Source: Clostridiales bacterium
GTDB lineage: Bacteria; Bacillota; Clostridia; Oscillospirales; Acutalibacteraceae
Length of the DNA stretch: 64,000 nt
NCBI GenBank assembly: GCA_019422525.1
Contig: JAHZDE010000006.1
Location: forward strand, 119,477 to 183,476
Reading direction: 5' to 3'
In this document: positions 23,475-32,751 of the stretch, in pieces
Position numbering within the stretch: the first letter of the stretch is position 1
Layout of the letters: every line of letters starts with the position of its first letter
Made by a program: the position numbers and the translations under genes
The notes under the pieces: model-generated
What the model was told of the DNA's origin: nothing
The model's database searches: none
What the model saw: only the letters and a program-made list of their open reading frames with translations

Positions 23475-26108
23475 ATGGAGACAAAAGAGCAAGCAGTAAC
23501 CCCTGAGACCCCTGCCACCGGTTTGGTAGATAATCTTGACGCTCTCATCGCCAAGATGGCAGAGGTAAAAGAAGCCCAGCGTATCTTTTCCACTTACACG
23601 CAGGAGCAGGTAGACAAAATCTTCAAGGCCGCAGCAATCGCAGCCAACCAGGCACGTATCCCGCTGGCAAAGATGGCCGTTGAAGAGACCGGCATGGGTG
23701 TTGTAGAAGACAAGGTTATTAAGAACCACTATGCAGCTGAGTACATTTACAATAAGTACAAAAATACCAAGACCTGCGGCGTGGTAGAAGAAGACAAGGC
23801 TTTTGGCGTGGCTAAGGTTGCCGAGCCTATCGGTGTTGTGGCCGCGGTTATCCCCACCACGAACCCCACTTCCACCGCTATCTTCAAGACCTTGATTTGC
23901 TTGAAAACCCGCAACGGCATTATCATCAGCCCCCATCCCCGCGCTAAGAAGTGCACCATCGCTGCTGCGAAGGTTGTGCTGGACGCTGCTGTGGCAGCAG
24001 GCGCACCTAAGGGAATCATCGGTTGGATTGACATTCCTTCTTTGGAAATGACCAATGAGCTGATGCATTCTGCTGACATCATTTTGGCAACCGGTGGTCC
24101 TGGCATGGTAAAGGCCGCTTATTCTTCCGGTAAGCCTGCTTTGGGTGTCGGCGCCGGCAATACTCCCGCTATCATCGATGACACTGCGGATGTTGTAGTG
24201 GCTGTTAACTCCATCATTCACTCTAAGACTTTCGATAACGGCATGATTTGTGCTTCCGAACAGTCCGTTATTGTTCATCAGAATGTGTATGATGCTGTGA
24301 AGAAGGAATTCGCTGCCCGTGGCTGCTACTTCCTGAATCCTGAAGAGACCGAGAAGGTCCGCAAGACTATTATCATCAACGGCTCCGTAAACGCCAAGAT
24401 CGTTGGCCAGAAGGCCCACACCATTGCTAAGCTGGCTGGTGTTGAGGTTCCTGTGGATACCAAGATCCTCATCGGCGAAGTCGAGAGCGTGGATATTGAA
24501 GAAGAGTTTGCACATGAGAAGCTGTCTCCTGTCTTGGCCATGTATAAGGCTACCGATTTTGAGGATGCAGTTGCCAAGGCTTGCCAGCTGGTTGCTGACG
24601 GCGGCTATGGCCACACTTCTTCTCTGTACTGTAACGCTGTCACCGAGCGTGCTAAGATCGAAAAGTTTGGCGAGACCATGAAGACCTGCCGTATTCTGGT
24701 CAACACCCCCTCTTCTCAGGGCGGTATCGGCGATCTGTACAACTTCAAGCTGAATCCTTCCCTGACGCTGGGCTGCGGCTCCTGGGGCGGCAACTCCGTC
24801 TCCGAGAACGTCGGCGTGAAGCACCTGCTGAACATCAAGACCGTCGCCGAGAGGAGAGAAAATATGCTGTGGTTTAAGGCACCTGAAAAGGTTTACTTCA
24901 AGAAGGGCTGCCTGCCGGTGGCTCTGGATGAACTGAAGACCGTTATGAATAAGAAGAAGGTCTTTATCGTCACCGACTCCTTCCTGTATAACAATGGCTA
25001 CACCAAGTGCATTACTGATAAGCTGGACGAGATGGGCATTAAGCACACCACCTTCTTTGATGTTGCTCCCGATCCGAACCTGAAGAGCGCTCTGGAAGGC
25101 ACTGCTGCTATCAACGCATTCCAGCCCGACTGCATCATCGCTCTGGGCGGCGGTTCCGCAATGGACGCTGGCAAGATCATGTGGGTGATGTACGAGCATC
25201 CTGAAGTGGACTTCATGGATATGGCTATGCGCTTCATGGATATCCGTAAGAGAGTGTATACCTTCCCGCACATGGGCGACAAGGCTACCTTTATTGCTGT
25301 TCCTACTTCCGCTGGTACCGGTTCCGAGGTAACTCCTTTCGCCGTTATCACCGACGAGAAGACCGGCATCAAGTATCCTCTGGCCGACTACGAGCTGCTG
25401 CCTGACATCGCAATCGTGGATCCCGACCTGATGATGAACATGCCTAAGGGCTTGACTTCCGCTTCCGGTATCGATGCTCTGACCCATGCTCTGGAGGCTT
25501 ATGCTTCCATTATGGCTACCGATTACACCGACGGTATTGCCCTGAAGGCTATGAAGACCATCTTCGAGTATCTGCCTCGCGCTTATGACAACGGTCCTAA
25601 CGATCCGGTTGCCAGAGAGAAGATGGCTAACGCTTCCACTATGGCTGGTATGGCATTTGCTAACGCTTTCTTGGGTGTTTGCCACTCCATGGCTCATAAG
25701 CTGGGTGCTTTCCATCACCTGCCTCATGGTATTGCCAACGCTCTGCTGATTACCTTGGTTATGCGCTTTAACGCTAATCCTGTACCGCCTAAGATGGGCA
25801 CCTTCTCTCAGTATGCTTATCCGCATACCTTGGAGCGGTATTGCGAGTGCGCTGACTTTGTGGGCATCAAGGGCAACACCAACGAGGAGAAGCTGGACAA
25901 CTTCATCGCTGCTATCGAAGAGCTGAAGGCTAAGGTTGGCATTAAGAAGACTATCAGAGACTATGGCGTTGATGAGAAGTACTTCCTGGACAACCTGGAC
26001 GCTATGGTTGAGCAGGCATTCGATGACCAGTGCACTGGTGCTAACCCGAGATATCCGCTGATGAGCGAAATCAAGGAAATGTATCTGAAGGCCTACTACG
26101 GCGAATAA
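23475..26108 (+). CDS. adhE: Bifunctional acetaldehyde-CoA/alcohol dehydrogenase
   Basis: 877 residues from the ATG at 23475, behind TGGAGG. The N-terminal CoA-acylating aldehyde dehydrogenase domain (about 1-440) has GVVAAVIPTTNPTSTAIFK and the catalytic Cys in NGMICASEQSVIV. After a short linker the iron-dependent alcohol dehydrogenase domain has ALGGGSAMDAGKIMWVM, PTSAGTGSEVTPFAV, DALTHALEAY and CHSMAHKLGAFHHLPHG with metal-binding His residues. It reduces acetyl-CoA to ethanol using two NADH, and forms spirosomes. Codon use is strongly biased (GCT, AAG, GGC), as for highly expressed genes. Its terminator is at 26125. Confidence 0.98.
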   Translation: METKEQAVTPETPATGLVDNLDALIAKMAEVKEAQRIFSTYTQEQVDKIFKAAAIAANQARIPLAKMAVEETGMGVVEDKVIKNHYAAEYIYNKYKNTKTCGVVEEDKAFGVAKVAEPIGVVAAVIPTTNPTSTAIFKTLICLKTRNGIIISPHPRAKKCTIAAAKVVLDAAVAAGAPKGIIGWIDIPSLEMTNELMHSADIILATGGPGMVKAAYSSGKPALGVGAGNTPAIIDDTADVVVAVNSIIHSKTFDNGMICASEQSVIVHQNVYDAVKKEFAARGCYFLNPEETEKVRKTIIINGSVNAKIVGQKAHTIAKLAGVEVPVDTKILIGEVESVDIEEEFAHEKLSPVLAMYKATDFEDAVAKACQLVADGGYGHTSSLYCNAVTERAKIEKFGETMKTCRILVNTPSSQGGIGDLYNFKLNPSLTLGCGSWGGNSVSENVGVKHLLNIKTVAERRENMLWFKAPEKVYFKKGCLPVALDELKTVMNKKKVFIVTDSFLYNNGYTKCITDKLDEMGIKHTTFFDVAPDPNLKSALEGTAAINAFQPDCIIALGGGSAMDAGKIMWVMYEHPEVDFMDMAMRFMDIRKRVYTFPHMGDKATFIAVPTSAGTGSEVTPFAVITDEKTGIKYPLADYELLPDIAIVDPDLMMNMPKGLTSASGIDALTHALEAYASIMATDYTDGIALKAMKTIFEYLPRAYDNGPNDPVAREKMANASTMAGMAFANAFLGVCHSMAHKLGAFHHLPHGIANALLITLVMRFNANPVPPKMGTFSQYAYPHTLERYCECADFVGIKGNTNEEKLDNFIAAIEELKAKVGIKKTIRDYGVDEKYFLDNLDAMVEQAFDDQCTGANPRYPLMSEIKEMYLKAYYGE

Positions 26109-26124
26109 GATTCCTGCATAAACG

Positions 26125-26157
26125 GCGGGCGGAGCGAAAGCTTCGCCCGCTTTTTGC
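26125..26157 (+). terminator. Terminator of adhE
   Basis: GCGGGCG / CGCCCGC stem with GNRA-like GAAA loop inside, followed by TTTTTG. Confidence 0.85.
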
Positions 26158-26538
26158 GTTTGATAAAGGTTGATGGATAGAGACTTTATCTCTCTTTAGG
26201 AAATCCTAATGGAGAAAAATCTTTTCACAGAACAATGCCGCCTGTCTCTGAGAGAACAGGCGGCATTGTTGCAGAGAATAGAAGTTTGTAATGCGCGGGA
26301 AAACGATACCGAAAAGAGGAACTCTATGTTTTCGGAACCATAAAGGGCTCCATTCTCTGAAAAGACATTCAAAGAAAGCATTTCCTCTTGGAAAACCATT
26401 ACCTTTATAAAAGTGGGCGAAAACTTTGCTGTTCAAGGAAAGAGGGGGATATAGAAAGCGGATCCTTGTATAACAGCTGTTACAAAGAATCCGAAGGGTG
26501 AGTTCTTTCGGGCACCCGTGGTGAGTTTATTGGATAAA
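26158..26538. other. Non-coding region with long perfect hairpin
   Basis: No credible gene in about 380 bases between two terminators. It contains a 15-bp perfect stem AACAATGCCGCCTGT/ACAGGCGGCATTGTT (26231-26245/26256-26270) without a T run, a 12-bp palindrome TAACAGCTGTTA (26471-26482) inside TTGTA..TACAA, and a GGGTG/CACCC hairpin near 26500-26515. It could be a decayed element or encode a small RNA; I see no transposase remnant. Confidence 0.4.
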
Positions 26539-26577
26539 TAAAAAAGGCTGTCTGTTCGTTCACAGGCAGCCTTTTAT
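26539..26577. terminator. Bidirectional terminator
   Basis: AAAAAGGCTG..CTG / CAG..CAGCCTTTT stem ahead of the leftward permease gene end. Confidence 0.8.
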
Positions 26578-26599
26578 TATGCGAGAAATTGGGAAGGGA

Positions 26600-27937
26600 T
26601 TATTTGGCGGATGTTTCCTCTTCTTTCTTTTCTGCTTCTTTTTTGTCTTTGGGAAGAATCAGGTTCATAACGGTAGCGATGACAAAGGTCATGATAATGC
26701 CGTTCTGGGCAAAAATCTGGCTGACCCACTGGGGCATCTGAGCCAGAGAATCCGGTACCATGCCGATGCCAACACCAACACCCAATGCAACGGCAACAAT
26801 CATTCCGTTGCGGCCGTCCAATTTTTCACGCTGCAGAGAAGTCATGCCACTGACCAGAATCATAGCAAACATAATGACGGCTGCACCGCCCAGTACGGAT
26901 TGAGGCATAACGGACAGCAAAGCGGACAGTTTGGGGCAGAAACCACACAAAATCAGGAATACGGCGCCGGTCATAATGCAGAAGCGGTTGACTACCTTGG
27001 TTACGCCTACCAGACCCACATTTTGGCTAAAGGAAGTGTTGGGCAGTACGCCGAACAGAGAGGCAAGAAAACTGCCCAGACCGTCAGCCACCACACCGCC
27101 GGAAAGCTCTTTGGTGGTAGGCTCGCGGTTTAAGCCGCCGTTTGCAATACCGGAAATATCACCGACCGTTTCCACAGCCGTGGCCACGTACATAATCAGC
27201 ATAGCCACAATTGCCTGCCAGTTGAATTCCATAGCCACCGGCATAAAGCTGGGCAAGCTAAACCAGGCCGCATCCGCCACCGGCTGGAAGTCCACCATGT
27301 TCAGACAAATAGCCACCACATAGCCTACGATAATGCCAATAAGAATGGCGGAGATGCTGAGGAAGCCTTTGGTAAACTGCTTGAAAATGATAATGACTAC
27401 CAAAACAATGGTGCCAACCAGCAGATGCTTCCAGTTACCGTAGTCGGCAGAACCGGAGCCGCCAGCAAAATAGTTGACGCCAACCGGCAGCAGGGACAGG
27501 CCGATGGACATAATCACCAGGCTGGTGACTACCGGCGGGAAGAGCTTTTTCAGGGGTTTGATAAAAAAGCCCAGCACAATTTCAAACAGGCCGCCGATAA
27601 GGGATGCACCCATAATAGCGCCATAGCCATAGGAAGCACCAATGGCCTTACAGGTACCAATGAAACCGGAACTGGTACCCATGACTACCGGTAGGCCGCA
27701 GCCAGCCTTCCAGATGGGGTACAGCTGAATCAGGGTGGTAACACCGGCAATGAACATGGCGTTCTGGATGAGGGAAGATTTGAGGCCTGTTGCCATTTCC
27801 AGTGAACCGCAGATAATGAGCAGCGGGGAGACATTTCCCAGGAACATGGCCAGCACGTGCTGGATACCCAGCGGAATCGCTTTGGACAGAGGGACTCTTC
27901 CGTCCAGTTGGTAGATACTGCCTGTAGGTTTGTTCAT
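26600..27937 (-). CDS. Xanthine/uracil permease (NCS2 family)
   Basis: About 445 residues from the ATG at 27935-27937 (MNKPTGSIYQLDGRVP), with AAGGAG 12 bases upstream; an ATG seven codons earlier has no good ribosome site. It has about 14 TM segments with the NCS2 signatures LGIQHVLAMFLGNVSPLLII, SGFIGT, and NGGLNREPTTKELSGGVVADG in TM8-TM9, QNVGLVGVTKVVNR, and a charged C-terminal tail (PKDKKEAEKKEEE). It should import xanthine, uric acid or uracil with a proton or sodium ion. The gene is divergent from the two-permease operon at 28.6 kb, with about 640 bases between, and has a structured leader. Confidence 0.93.
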   Translation of the reverse strand: MNKPTGSIYQLDGRVPLSKAIPLGIQHVLAMFLGNVSPLLIICGSLEMATGLKSSLIQNAMFIAGVTTLIQLYPIWKAGCGLPVVMGTSSGFIGTCKAIGASYGYGAIMGASLIGGLFEIVLGFFIKPLKKLFPPVVTSLVIMSIGLSLLPVGVNYFAGGSGSADYGNWKHLLVGTIVLVVIIIFKQFTKGFLSISAILIGIIVGYVVAICLNMVDFQPVADAAWFSLPSFMPVAMEFNWQAIVAMLIMYVATAVETVGDISGIANGGLNREPTTKELSGGVVADGLGSFLASLFGVLPNTSFSQNVGLVGVTKVVNRFCIMTGAVFLILCGFCPKLSALLSVMPQSVLGGAAVIMFAMILVSGMTSLQREKLDGRNGMIVAVALGVGVGIGMVPDSLAQMPQWVSQIFAQNGIIMTFVIATVMNLILPKDKKEAEKKEEETSAK

Positions 27938-28001
27938 ACGCAACGCAAGCTCCTTCATAAAAAGATTGTCCGTTGTCCGGCAAAAGGGGAAAAGAAAAAG
28001 A

Positions 28002-28063
28002 GGGCGTTTCCTTGCTAAAAAGTACGCCCCGTGAAAAGCTCTGTCCACCCGCCGGAGACGGAG
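28002..28063 (-). promoter_or_regulatory. Possible attenuator leader of the permease gene
   Basis: On the minus strand a hairpin GGGCGT/ACGCCC (28024-28029/28002-28007) is followed by a T-rich tract, as in an intrinsic terminator, about 65 bases before the start codon. A second stem (28039-28045/28057-28063) with one mismatch lies upstream of it. This looks like transcription attenuation. It lacks the conserved core of the purine riboswitch. Confidence 0.45.
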
Positions 28064-28477
28064 TTTGTTATTATTTATCAGTGTACCATATTCCAAGGGG
28101 AGCTTTCCAGAGTATTTGACAAAATTGTGAAGGATTCGTAAAAATTCATAGCGATGCACAAAAAATCGACAGCTTTCTCCCAAAGGCAAGGCACTATTTC
28201 TTCCTAATCGAAGAATAAGAATAGAGAAATGTTGTGAAGAATGGCAATTCCGGTTATACTGAAAGAAAATCATATTGTTTCTGAAGACGGAAGAAAGGAC
28301 AGAAACCGGGATCACACAGAAGAAAAAAATTGATGACATATGAATTTGTATAACTAATAAACAATATGAAGCATTTGGAAAAGCAGCATGATTTTTAGAA
28401 TATATGCACAATCAAATTTGTTTATAAGAAAAATCAATATTCATTATGACGTTTTTTTAACAATGTGTGATAAAATA
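28064..28477. other. AT-rich gap between divergent permease units
   Basis: No credible ORF. I see AT-rich stretches, scattered TTTGTT/AACAAA words and possible -35 hexamers on both strands but no convincing single element apart from the leader at 28002 and the promoter at 28478. Confidence 0.5.
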
Positions 28478-28518
28478 TTGACAATCTAACCGGTTGGTAG
28501 TATCCTGATACACGGATA
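28478..28518 (+). promoter_or_regulatory. Promoter of the two-permease redox operon
   Basis: TTGACA (28478-28483), 17-base spacer, TATCCT (28501-28506). The spacer contains palindrome AACCGGTT (28488-28495), and TATCC-N8-GGATA (28501-28518) spans the -10 and start region. Either could be an operator. Confidence 0.6.
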
Positions 28519-28577
28519 TTGTTTAAGTCTTAAACCAAAGCCTTCGGACGCAAAAAACAAGGTGTGGAGTGTGTAAA

Positions 28578-30197
28578 ATGAAAGAGACATTTCGGTACAA
28601 ATGGTGGGGAAGGGGAGACATCGACGCGTCCTTCGGTGTTTTCTTTGACGGATTTTCAAAAATTTTGTCGGCAACGGGCATTATGCTCTTTGTGTTCGGA
28701 ATGCCAGCGGATATTGTGCTGGGGAAAATTGTCCCCGGAATCGGGCTGGCGATTCTGGCCGGAAACCTGTGGTATTTTTATGAAGCCCGAGAGCTTGCCA
28801 AACGGGAGAGACGCCAAAATGTGACAGCCCAGCCATTTGGTATTGGTGCTTCGCAGGTGACTGGATGGCTATACCTGATTATGGGGCCGGTATATTGGCA
28901 GACCGGAGATGCTGAGTTCGCGTTTCAGATTGGCCTTGCCTCGGCGTTTATTGGCGGATTCGTGGAAGTGCTGGGCGGTTTTATCGGCCGCTGGATTGTG
29001 CGCCATGTGCCGCACAGTGCGCTTATGGGCAATATGGCTTCTTCAGCGATTGTGTGGCTTTCCTTTGTCGGCATTGCCATGGTGTTCGATAAACCGGTGT
29101 ATGCACTGCTTCCTCTGTTTATTGTCGTGATTGACTATCTGGGCAAGGCGGACAAACGGTTCCAAAAAATCCCGTCCGGGCTGGTGGCCATTGTGCTGGG
29201 CTCGGTGATTGCCTGGGCAGGCGGCTATCTGACGGTGGAGAATTTGACCAGTTCCTTTTCCAATATTGGATTTTACCCGCCCACTTTTTGCGGCGGGGAT
29301 ATTCTCAAGGGCCTGCGTGGTATCTTCCCGTTTTTACCGGTGATTATTCCTCTGCAAATCAATAACTTCCTTTCGACCCTACAGGGAGTGGAATCGGCCA
29401 AGGCAGCCGGGGACACGTATCCCGAGCGGCGCTCCATGGTTATGGACGGTTGTTCCAGCATATTGGGTTCTCTGTTTGGAAATCCCTTTCCCACAACCGT
29501 GTACTTTGGCCACCCAGGATGGAAGGAACTGGATGCAAGAGCGGGGTTTTCTCTGGTCAATGCAGCGGCCTATGTGCTTATCTGTTTTACGGGCCTTACC
29601 GGCTTGCTGATGGCCCTCGTCCCCACTGAAGCGGTGATGGTGCTCCTGATTTTTGTGGGCTTCTCGGTAACGTCCGCTACCTTTCAGGAACTGGACAAAA
29701 AACATGTCAATGTGGTACTGCTGTCGCTGGTGCCGATTTTGTTCCAATATATTCAAACCCTTATTAGCTCTGCGGTACAGGCAGCCGGTACAACGGTGGC
29801 TGAAATCAGCGCGGACAAATTTGCGGAATTCTCCGTCCCTATTCAGGGAATCCAGTATTTAGGCAATGGGGCTTTCCTTTCCAGCCTGCTGCTTGCCGGA
29901 TTGCTGGCCTGTGTAGTGGATAAAAGATATTTTGCCTCTTCCTTATTTGGCCTGGTATTGGCCGGATGCTCCTTTATCGGCATGATACATGCTGAGAGTG
30001 TGGCACTTTTCCCGCCGGAAGGTGTGATGTTTGGAGTGCTATATCTGATGGTAGCAGCATTTTTGGCTATGAAAGGGGTTCTCTTCCGCAATTCCAAGGT
30101 TCCTTTGCTCCAGGGAGCGGGAACAGAAAAACCATGTGATGATTCCGCAAAACCCGCGGAAATCAGAGATAAACAGTATCATTCAGGAGGAAATTGA
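28578..30197 (+). CDS. NCS2-type permease, first of tandem pair
   Basis: 539 residues from the ATG at 28578 with GGAG upstream. It has about 12-14 TM helices. The N-terminal GDIDASFGVFFDGFSKIL is shared almost unchanged with the next gene. The TM1-TM2 region and the TM8-like FPFLPVIIPLQINNFLSTLQ and GSLFGNPFPTTVYFGHPGW resemble the AzgA/xanthine-uracil permease fold, with NPFPT in the usual NCS2 proline-rich substrate loop. It likely moves a nucleobase-like heterocycle. It is the first gene of a six-gene operon. The C-terminus has a hydrophilic tail of about 35 residues not present in the partner. Confidence 0.85.
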   Translation: MKETFRYKWWGRGDIDASFGVFFDGFSKILSATGIMLFVFGMPADIVLGKIVPGIGLAILAGNLWYFYEARELAKRERRQNVTAQPFGIGASQVTGWLYLIMGPVYWQTGDAEFAFQIGLASAFIGGFVEVLGGFIGRWIVRHVPHSALMGNMASSAIVWLSFVGIAMVFDKPVYALLPLFIVVIDYLGKADKRFQKIPSGLVAIVLGSVIAWAGGYLTVENLTSSFSNIGFYPPTFCGGDILKGLRGIFPFLPVIIPLQINNFLSTLQGVESAKAAGDTYPERRSMVMDGCSSILGSLFGNPFPTTVYFGHPGWKELDARAGFSLVNAAAYVLICFTGLTGLLMALVPTEAVMVLLIFVGFSVTSATFQELDKKHVNVVLLSLVPILFQYIQTLISSAVQAAGTTVAEISADKFAEFSVPIQGIQYLGNGAFLSSLLLAGLLACVVDKRYFASSLFGLVLAGCSFIGMIHAESVALFPPEGVMFGVLYLMVAAFLAMKGVLFRNSKVPLLQGAGTEKPCDDSAKPAEIRDKQYHSGGN

Positions 30198-30199
30198 AA

Positions 30200-31708
30200 A
30201 TGGGTAATGTAAGAATTCCGCTTTTCAAAAAGGCGGACTTGGATGCGTCCATCGGTGTGTTTTTTGATGGGTTCTCCAAGGTCATTGTAGCAATTGCAAT
30301 TTTGATTGGAACCTTTGGTCTGGACGGCAATACGGTATTCGGTACCATGATGCCCGGTGTGATCGTTTCCGTTATTGTGCTCAACGGTGGACTTTGGTTC
30401 TATTACCGTCAAGTGGCCAAAAAGCGTGGGGATGCAAATCTCACTGCAATTCCAGCCGGTTTGCAGGCGGGACGTATATTTATCTGGCTGTTCAGCATTA
30501 TGCTTCCGGTGTTCACCGCCACCAATGACCCGATGATGGCCTTTAAGGTTGGCGTACTGGCACATTTTATCGGCGGTATTGTCTTTATTATCGGCGCGTT
30601 TGTGGTTCCGATGATTTTGAAAATTGTACCAGCTGGGGCCCTGTTTGGCTCTTTAGGCGGCGGCGCCATGGCGTTTCTGATTCTCCAGTCTATGGATGGC
30701 ACCTTGAAAATGCCGCTGGTTGGCTGGCTGTCCTTGATTGTCCTGTTCGTCATCTATCTGGGCAAGGTCAACACCAAACTTCCTGCCGCACTGATTGCAA
30801 TTGTGGTGGGCGCAGGTATTGCTTGGGCTACCGGCACTATGAGCTTTGATTCTGTCACTTCTTCCTTTGCTAACGTGGGCTTTTATCTGCCAAACTTTAC
30901 TTTCTGGATTTTCTCGTCCGATGTGATTTCCAACACCATCCCATTCCTGCCGATTATCATTGTGTTTTCTATAAACGAAGTGATTACCGGTATTCAGGCA
31001 GTAGAACAGGCAAGAGAGTGCGGTGACACCTTCTTTACTACTACCAAGCCTTTAATCATTGCCGGCGTTTCCAGCATGGTAGGCGCTTTGTTCGGTAACC
31101 CTCTGGCTACCGGTCTGTATTGGGGCTATCCCGGCTGGAAGAAGATGGAGTCCGGCACCGGCTATCATCTGGGCATTGTGGTTCTGTATGCACTGGTGGG
31201 CCTTACTGGTTTGACCGCCATTATTACCGCCTTTATCCCGGAAGCTGTTGTGTTGCCTATATTGGTGTTTGTGGGAATTTCCAGCTATTCTCAGGCTTTC
31301 GAGGTGGTGGAGAAAAAGTACTATTCCGCATTGATTATGGCTTCTCTGCCAGTCGTTATGGACTTCATCATGGATAATGTTGCCGAAGGCAAACTGCAGG
31401 GCTTTTTGGCCTTTGACCCCGGCTCGGCCTTTGTGGGATTGCTGGTAGGCTGTGTGTTTGTATTTATCATTGATAACAGCTGGCTTAAGGCTGCTATTAC
31501 CAACGTGGTAGCTTTGGCTTTGACGGGAATTGGCATGATTCACTCTCCCGGCTTGCTCTTTACCGAAACCTATGCACCGGATATGGGATTTGTTGCGGCC
31601 TATTGCGTGCTGATTGTAGCATTCTTGGTGATGCACTTCTTCAAATTTAACCAAAAGGCACATCTTGCACAGCTGGAAGCGGAAAAATCCGCGTCTTCTG
31701 CTGAATGA
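30200..31708 (+). CDS. NCS2-type permease, second of tandem pair
   Basis: 502 residues from the ATG at 30200, two bases after the stop of the first permease, with AGGAGG inside the end of that gene. It is paralogous along its full length: KADLDASIGVFFDGFSKVI at the N-terminus, PFLPIIIVFSINEVITGIQ and GALFGNPLATGLYWGYPGW in the middle, ending in a short charged tail. Two paralogues kept in tandem suggest either a heteromeric transporter or separate substrates, for example uptake and efflux. The substrate is unknown, but the family carries purines, pyrimidines and similar compounds. Confidence 0.85.
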   Translation: MGNVRIPLFKKADLDASIGVFFDGFSKVIVAIAILIGTFGLDGNTVFGTMMPGVIVSVIVLNGGLWFYYRQVAKKRGDANLTAIPAGLQAGRIFIWLFSIMLPVFTATNDPMMAFKVGVLAHFIGGIVFIIGAFVVPMILKIVPAGALFGSLGGGAMAFLILQSMDGTLKMPLVGWLSLIVLFVIYLGKVNTKLPAALIAIVVGAGIAWATGTMSFDSVTSSFANVGFYLPNFTFWIFSSDVISNTIPFLPIIIVFSINEVITGIQAVEQARECGDTFFTTTKPLIIAGVSSMVGALFGNPLATGLYWGYPGWKKMESGTGYHLGIVVLYALVGLTGLTAIITAFIPEAVVLPILVFVGISSYSQAFEVVEKKYYSALIMASLPVVMDFIMDNVAEGKLQGFLAFDPGSAFVGLLVGCVFVFIIDNSWLKAAITNVVALALTGIGMIHSPGLLFTETYAPDMGFVAAYCVLIVAFLVMHFFKFNQKAHLAQLEAEKSASSAE

Positions 31709-31734
31709 TAAAAATTCAAATGGAGGCAAAGACT

Positions 31735-32298
31735 ATGAAAACACTGGTTATCAATGGTTCGGCCCGGGTAAAGGGTCACACCAGCCAGATGGTAAAGCTG
31801 TTTTTGGACACCCTTGGCGGAGAATATGAAATTATCGACGCATACCGTGTGGAAAACATTGCGCCCTGTAAAGATTGCCGGTATTGCTGGCACAAAAAGG
31901 GATGCAGCATCAAGGACGGGATGCAGGAAATTTATGATAAGCTGGAAGCAGCCGACAATGTAGTGCTGGCTTCCCCCATGTATTTCCACTCAGTCACCGG
32001 AAAAATGAAGACCATTATTGACCGTTTTCAAGTGTACTGGGCTGGCCATGTACGCAATGATATGCCGGAGCATCCAGTTCGAAAGGGTGCCATTTTGATG
32101 GTTGGCGGCGCGCCCAGCTTTCCCAATCAATTTTTGGGCGGCGAGTTGGTGTTGAAAAATCTGCTGAACGATTTGAGTACTGAATGTCTGGGTGAAGTGT
32201 GCCTGCCTAACAGTGACCACGATTCTCTGGAGACTCGTCCGGACATTGCCCAGCAGGTAGTGGAACTGGCAGAAAAAATGAAGGCGGCCAACCAATAA
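31735..32298 (+). CDS. Flavodoxin-fold NAD(P)H-dependent FMN reductase
   Basis: 187 residues from the ATG at 31735 with TGGAGG upstream. It starts with LVINGSARVKGHTSQMV (FMN phosphate loop), then APCKDCRYCWHKKGCSIKD, a Cys-rich insert typical of the iron-sulfur flavoprotein-like subgroup of NADPH-dependent FMN reductases, and SPMYFHSVTGKMKTIIDR (second flavin loop). It should be a soluble cytoplasmic flavoprotein supplying reducing power to an operon partner. The Cys pattern CxxCxYC.....C is short of the full set for a 4Fe-4S cluster, so cluster binding is uncertain. Confidence 0.9.
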   Translation: MKTLVINGSARVKGHTSQMVKLFLDTLGGEYEIIDAYRVENIAPCKDCRYCWHKKGCSIKDGMQEIYDKLEAADNVVLASPMYFHSVTGKMKTIIDRFQVYWAGHVRNDMPEHPVRKGAILMVGGAPSFPNQFLGGELVLKNLLNDLSTECLGEVCLPNSDHDSLETRPDIAQQVVELAEKMKAANQ

Positions 32299-32343
32299 AA
32301 ACTCCCAAAAGGAAAATCCTTTTGGAATTAAGGAGGATTTGTC

Positions 32344-32724
32344 ATGAAAGGCTATACTTATGTAAAAGGGGAGCATTATCCTGTAGAACATCTGGTGTTT
32401 ACCACCGCCCCCGAGCATGTGCAGGAGTTTCTGGATGTAGACCACGAGGTTTGGACTCTGGGCGAGGCAGAAAGCGATTTGTTTGACCATATCCCCTTCC
32501 TGTATAAGGAAGTTTGGGTGAATGACAACAAGCCCGGTGAGATGCATTTCATTTTTGTGTGGGAGAGCATGGAAAGCTGGAAAAAAGTGGATGACAAAGA
32601 CATCCAGGCAGCTCTGATTGCCCGTTTTGAGTCCAAGTTCCAGCATCCCTATCAGCTTACCCGCTGCGTGCAGAACGAGGAAAATTTCGGCGTACATCGT
32701 TACAGCCGTTTTGAGCGTATTTAA
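32344..32724 (+). CDS. TIGR03792-like dimeric alpha-beta barrel protein
   Basis: 126 residues, with AAGGAGG before the ATG. The segment DVDHEVWTLGEAESDLFDH, LYKEVWVNDNKPGEMHFIF and WESMESWKKVDDKDIQA matches the pattern of the TIGR03792 family (D-x-E-x-W, KEVW, W-x-S-x-x-x-W-K), small proteins related to the ferredoxin-like ABM/EthD fold. Members of that fold act as cofactorless monooxygenases, decarboxylases or isomerases, but this family has no assigned function. The assignment is from pattern memory. The operon position suggests it acts on the same unknown substrate as the reductases around it. Confidence 0.7.
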   Translation: MKGYTYVKGEHYPVEHLVFTTAPEHVQEFLDVDHEVWTLGEAESDLFDHIPFLYKEVWVNDNKPGEMHFIFVWESMESWKKVDDKDIQAALIARFESKFQHPYQLTRCVQNEENFGVHRYSRFERI

Positions 32725-32751
32725 TCGTTTTCGAGAAAGGAAGCAAACACC

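Noticed and set aside
23418..25826. Long minus-strand open frame of 802 codons opposite adhE
   Set aside because: It is the shadow of a strongly codon-biased highly expressed gene. Its sequence has no domain or start site, and the plus-strand AdhE is complete.
27938..28120. Purine riboswitch before the xanthine/uracil permease
   Set aside because: The conserved purine core (paired arms with the TATA and GTTTCTACC-type joins) is not present; only a terminator-like hairpin and a mismatched stem are seen.
28330..28350. Second Rex-like site in the permease gap (TTGTATAACTAATAAACAA)
   Set aside because: Half sites are imperfect and the spacing is off by one base, and no promoter is positioned around it.
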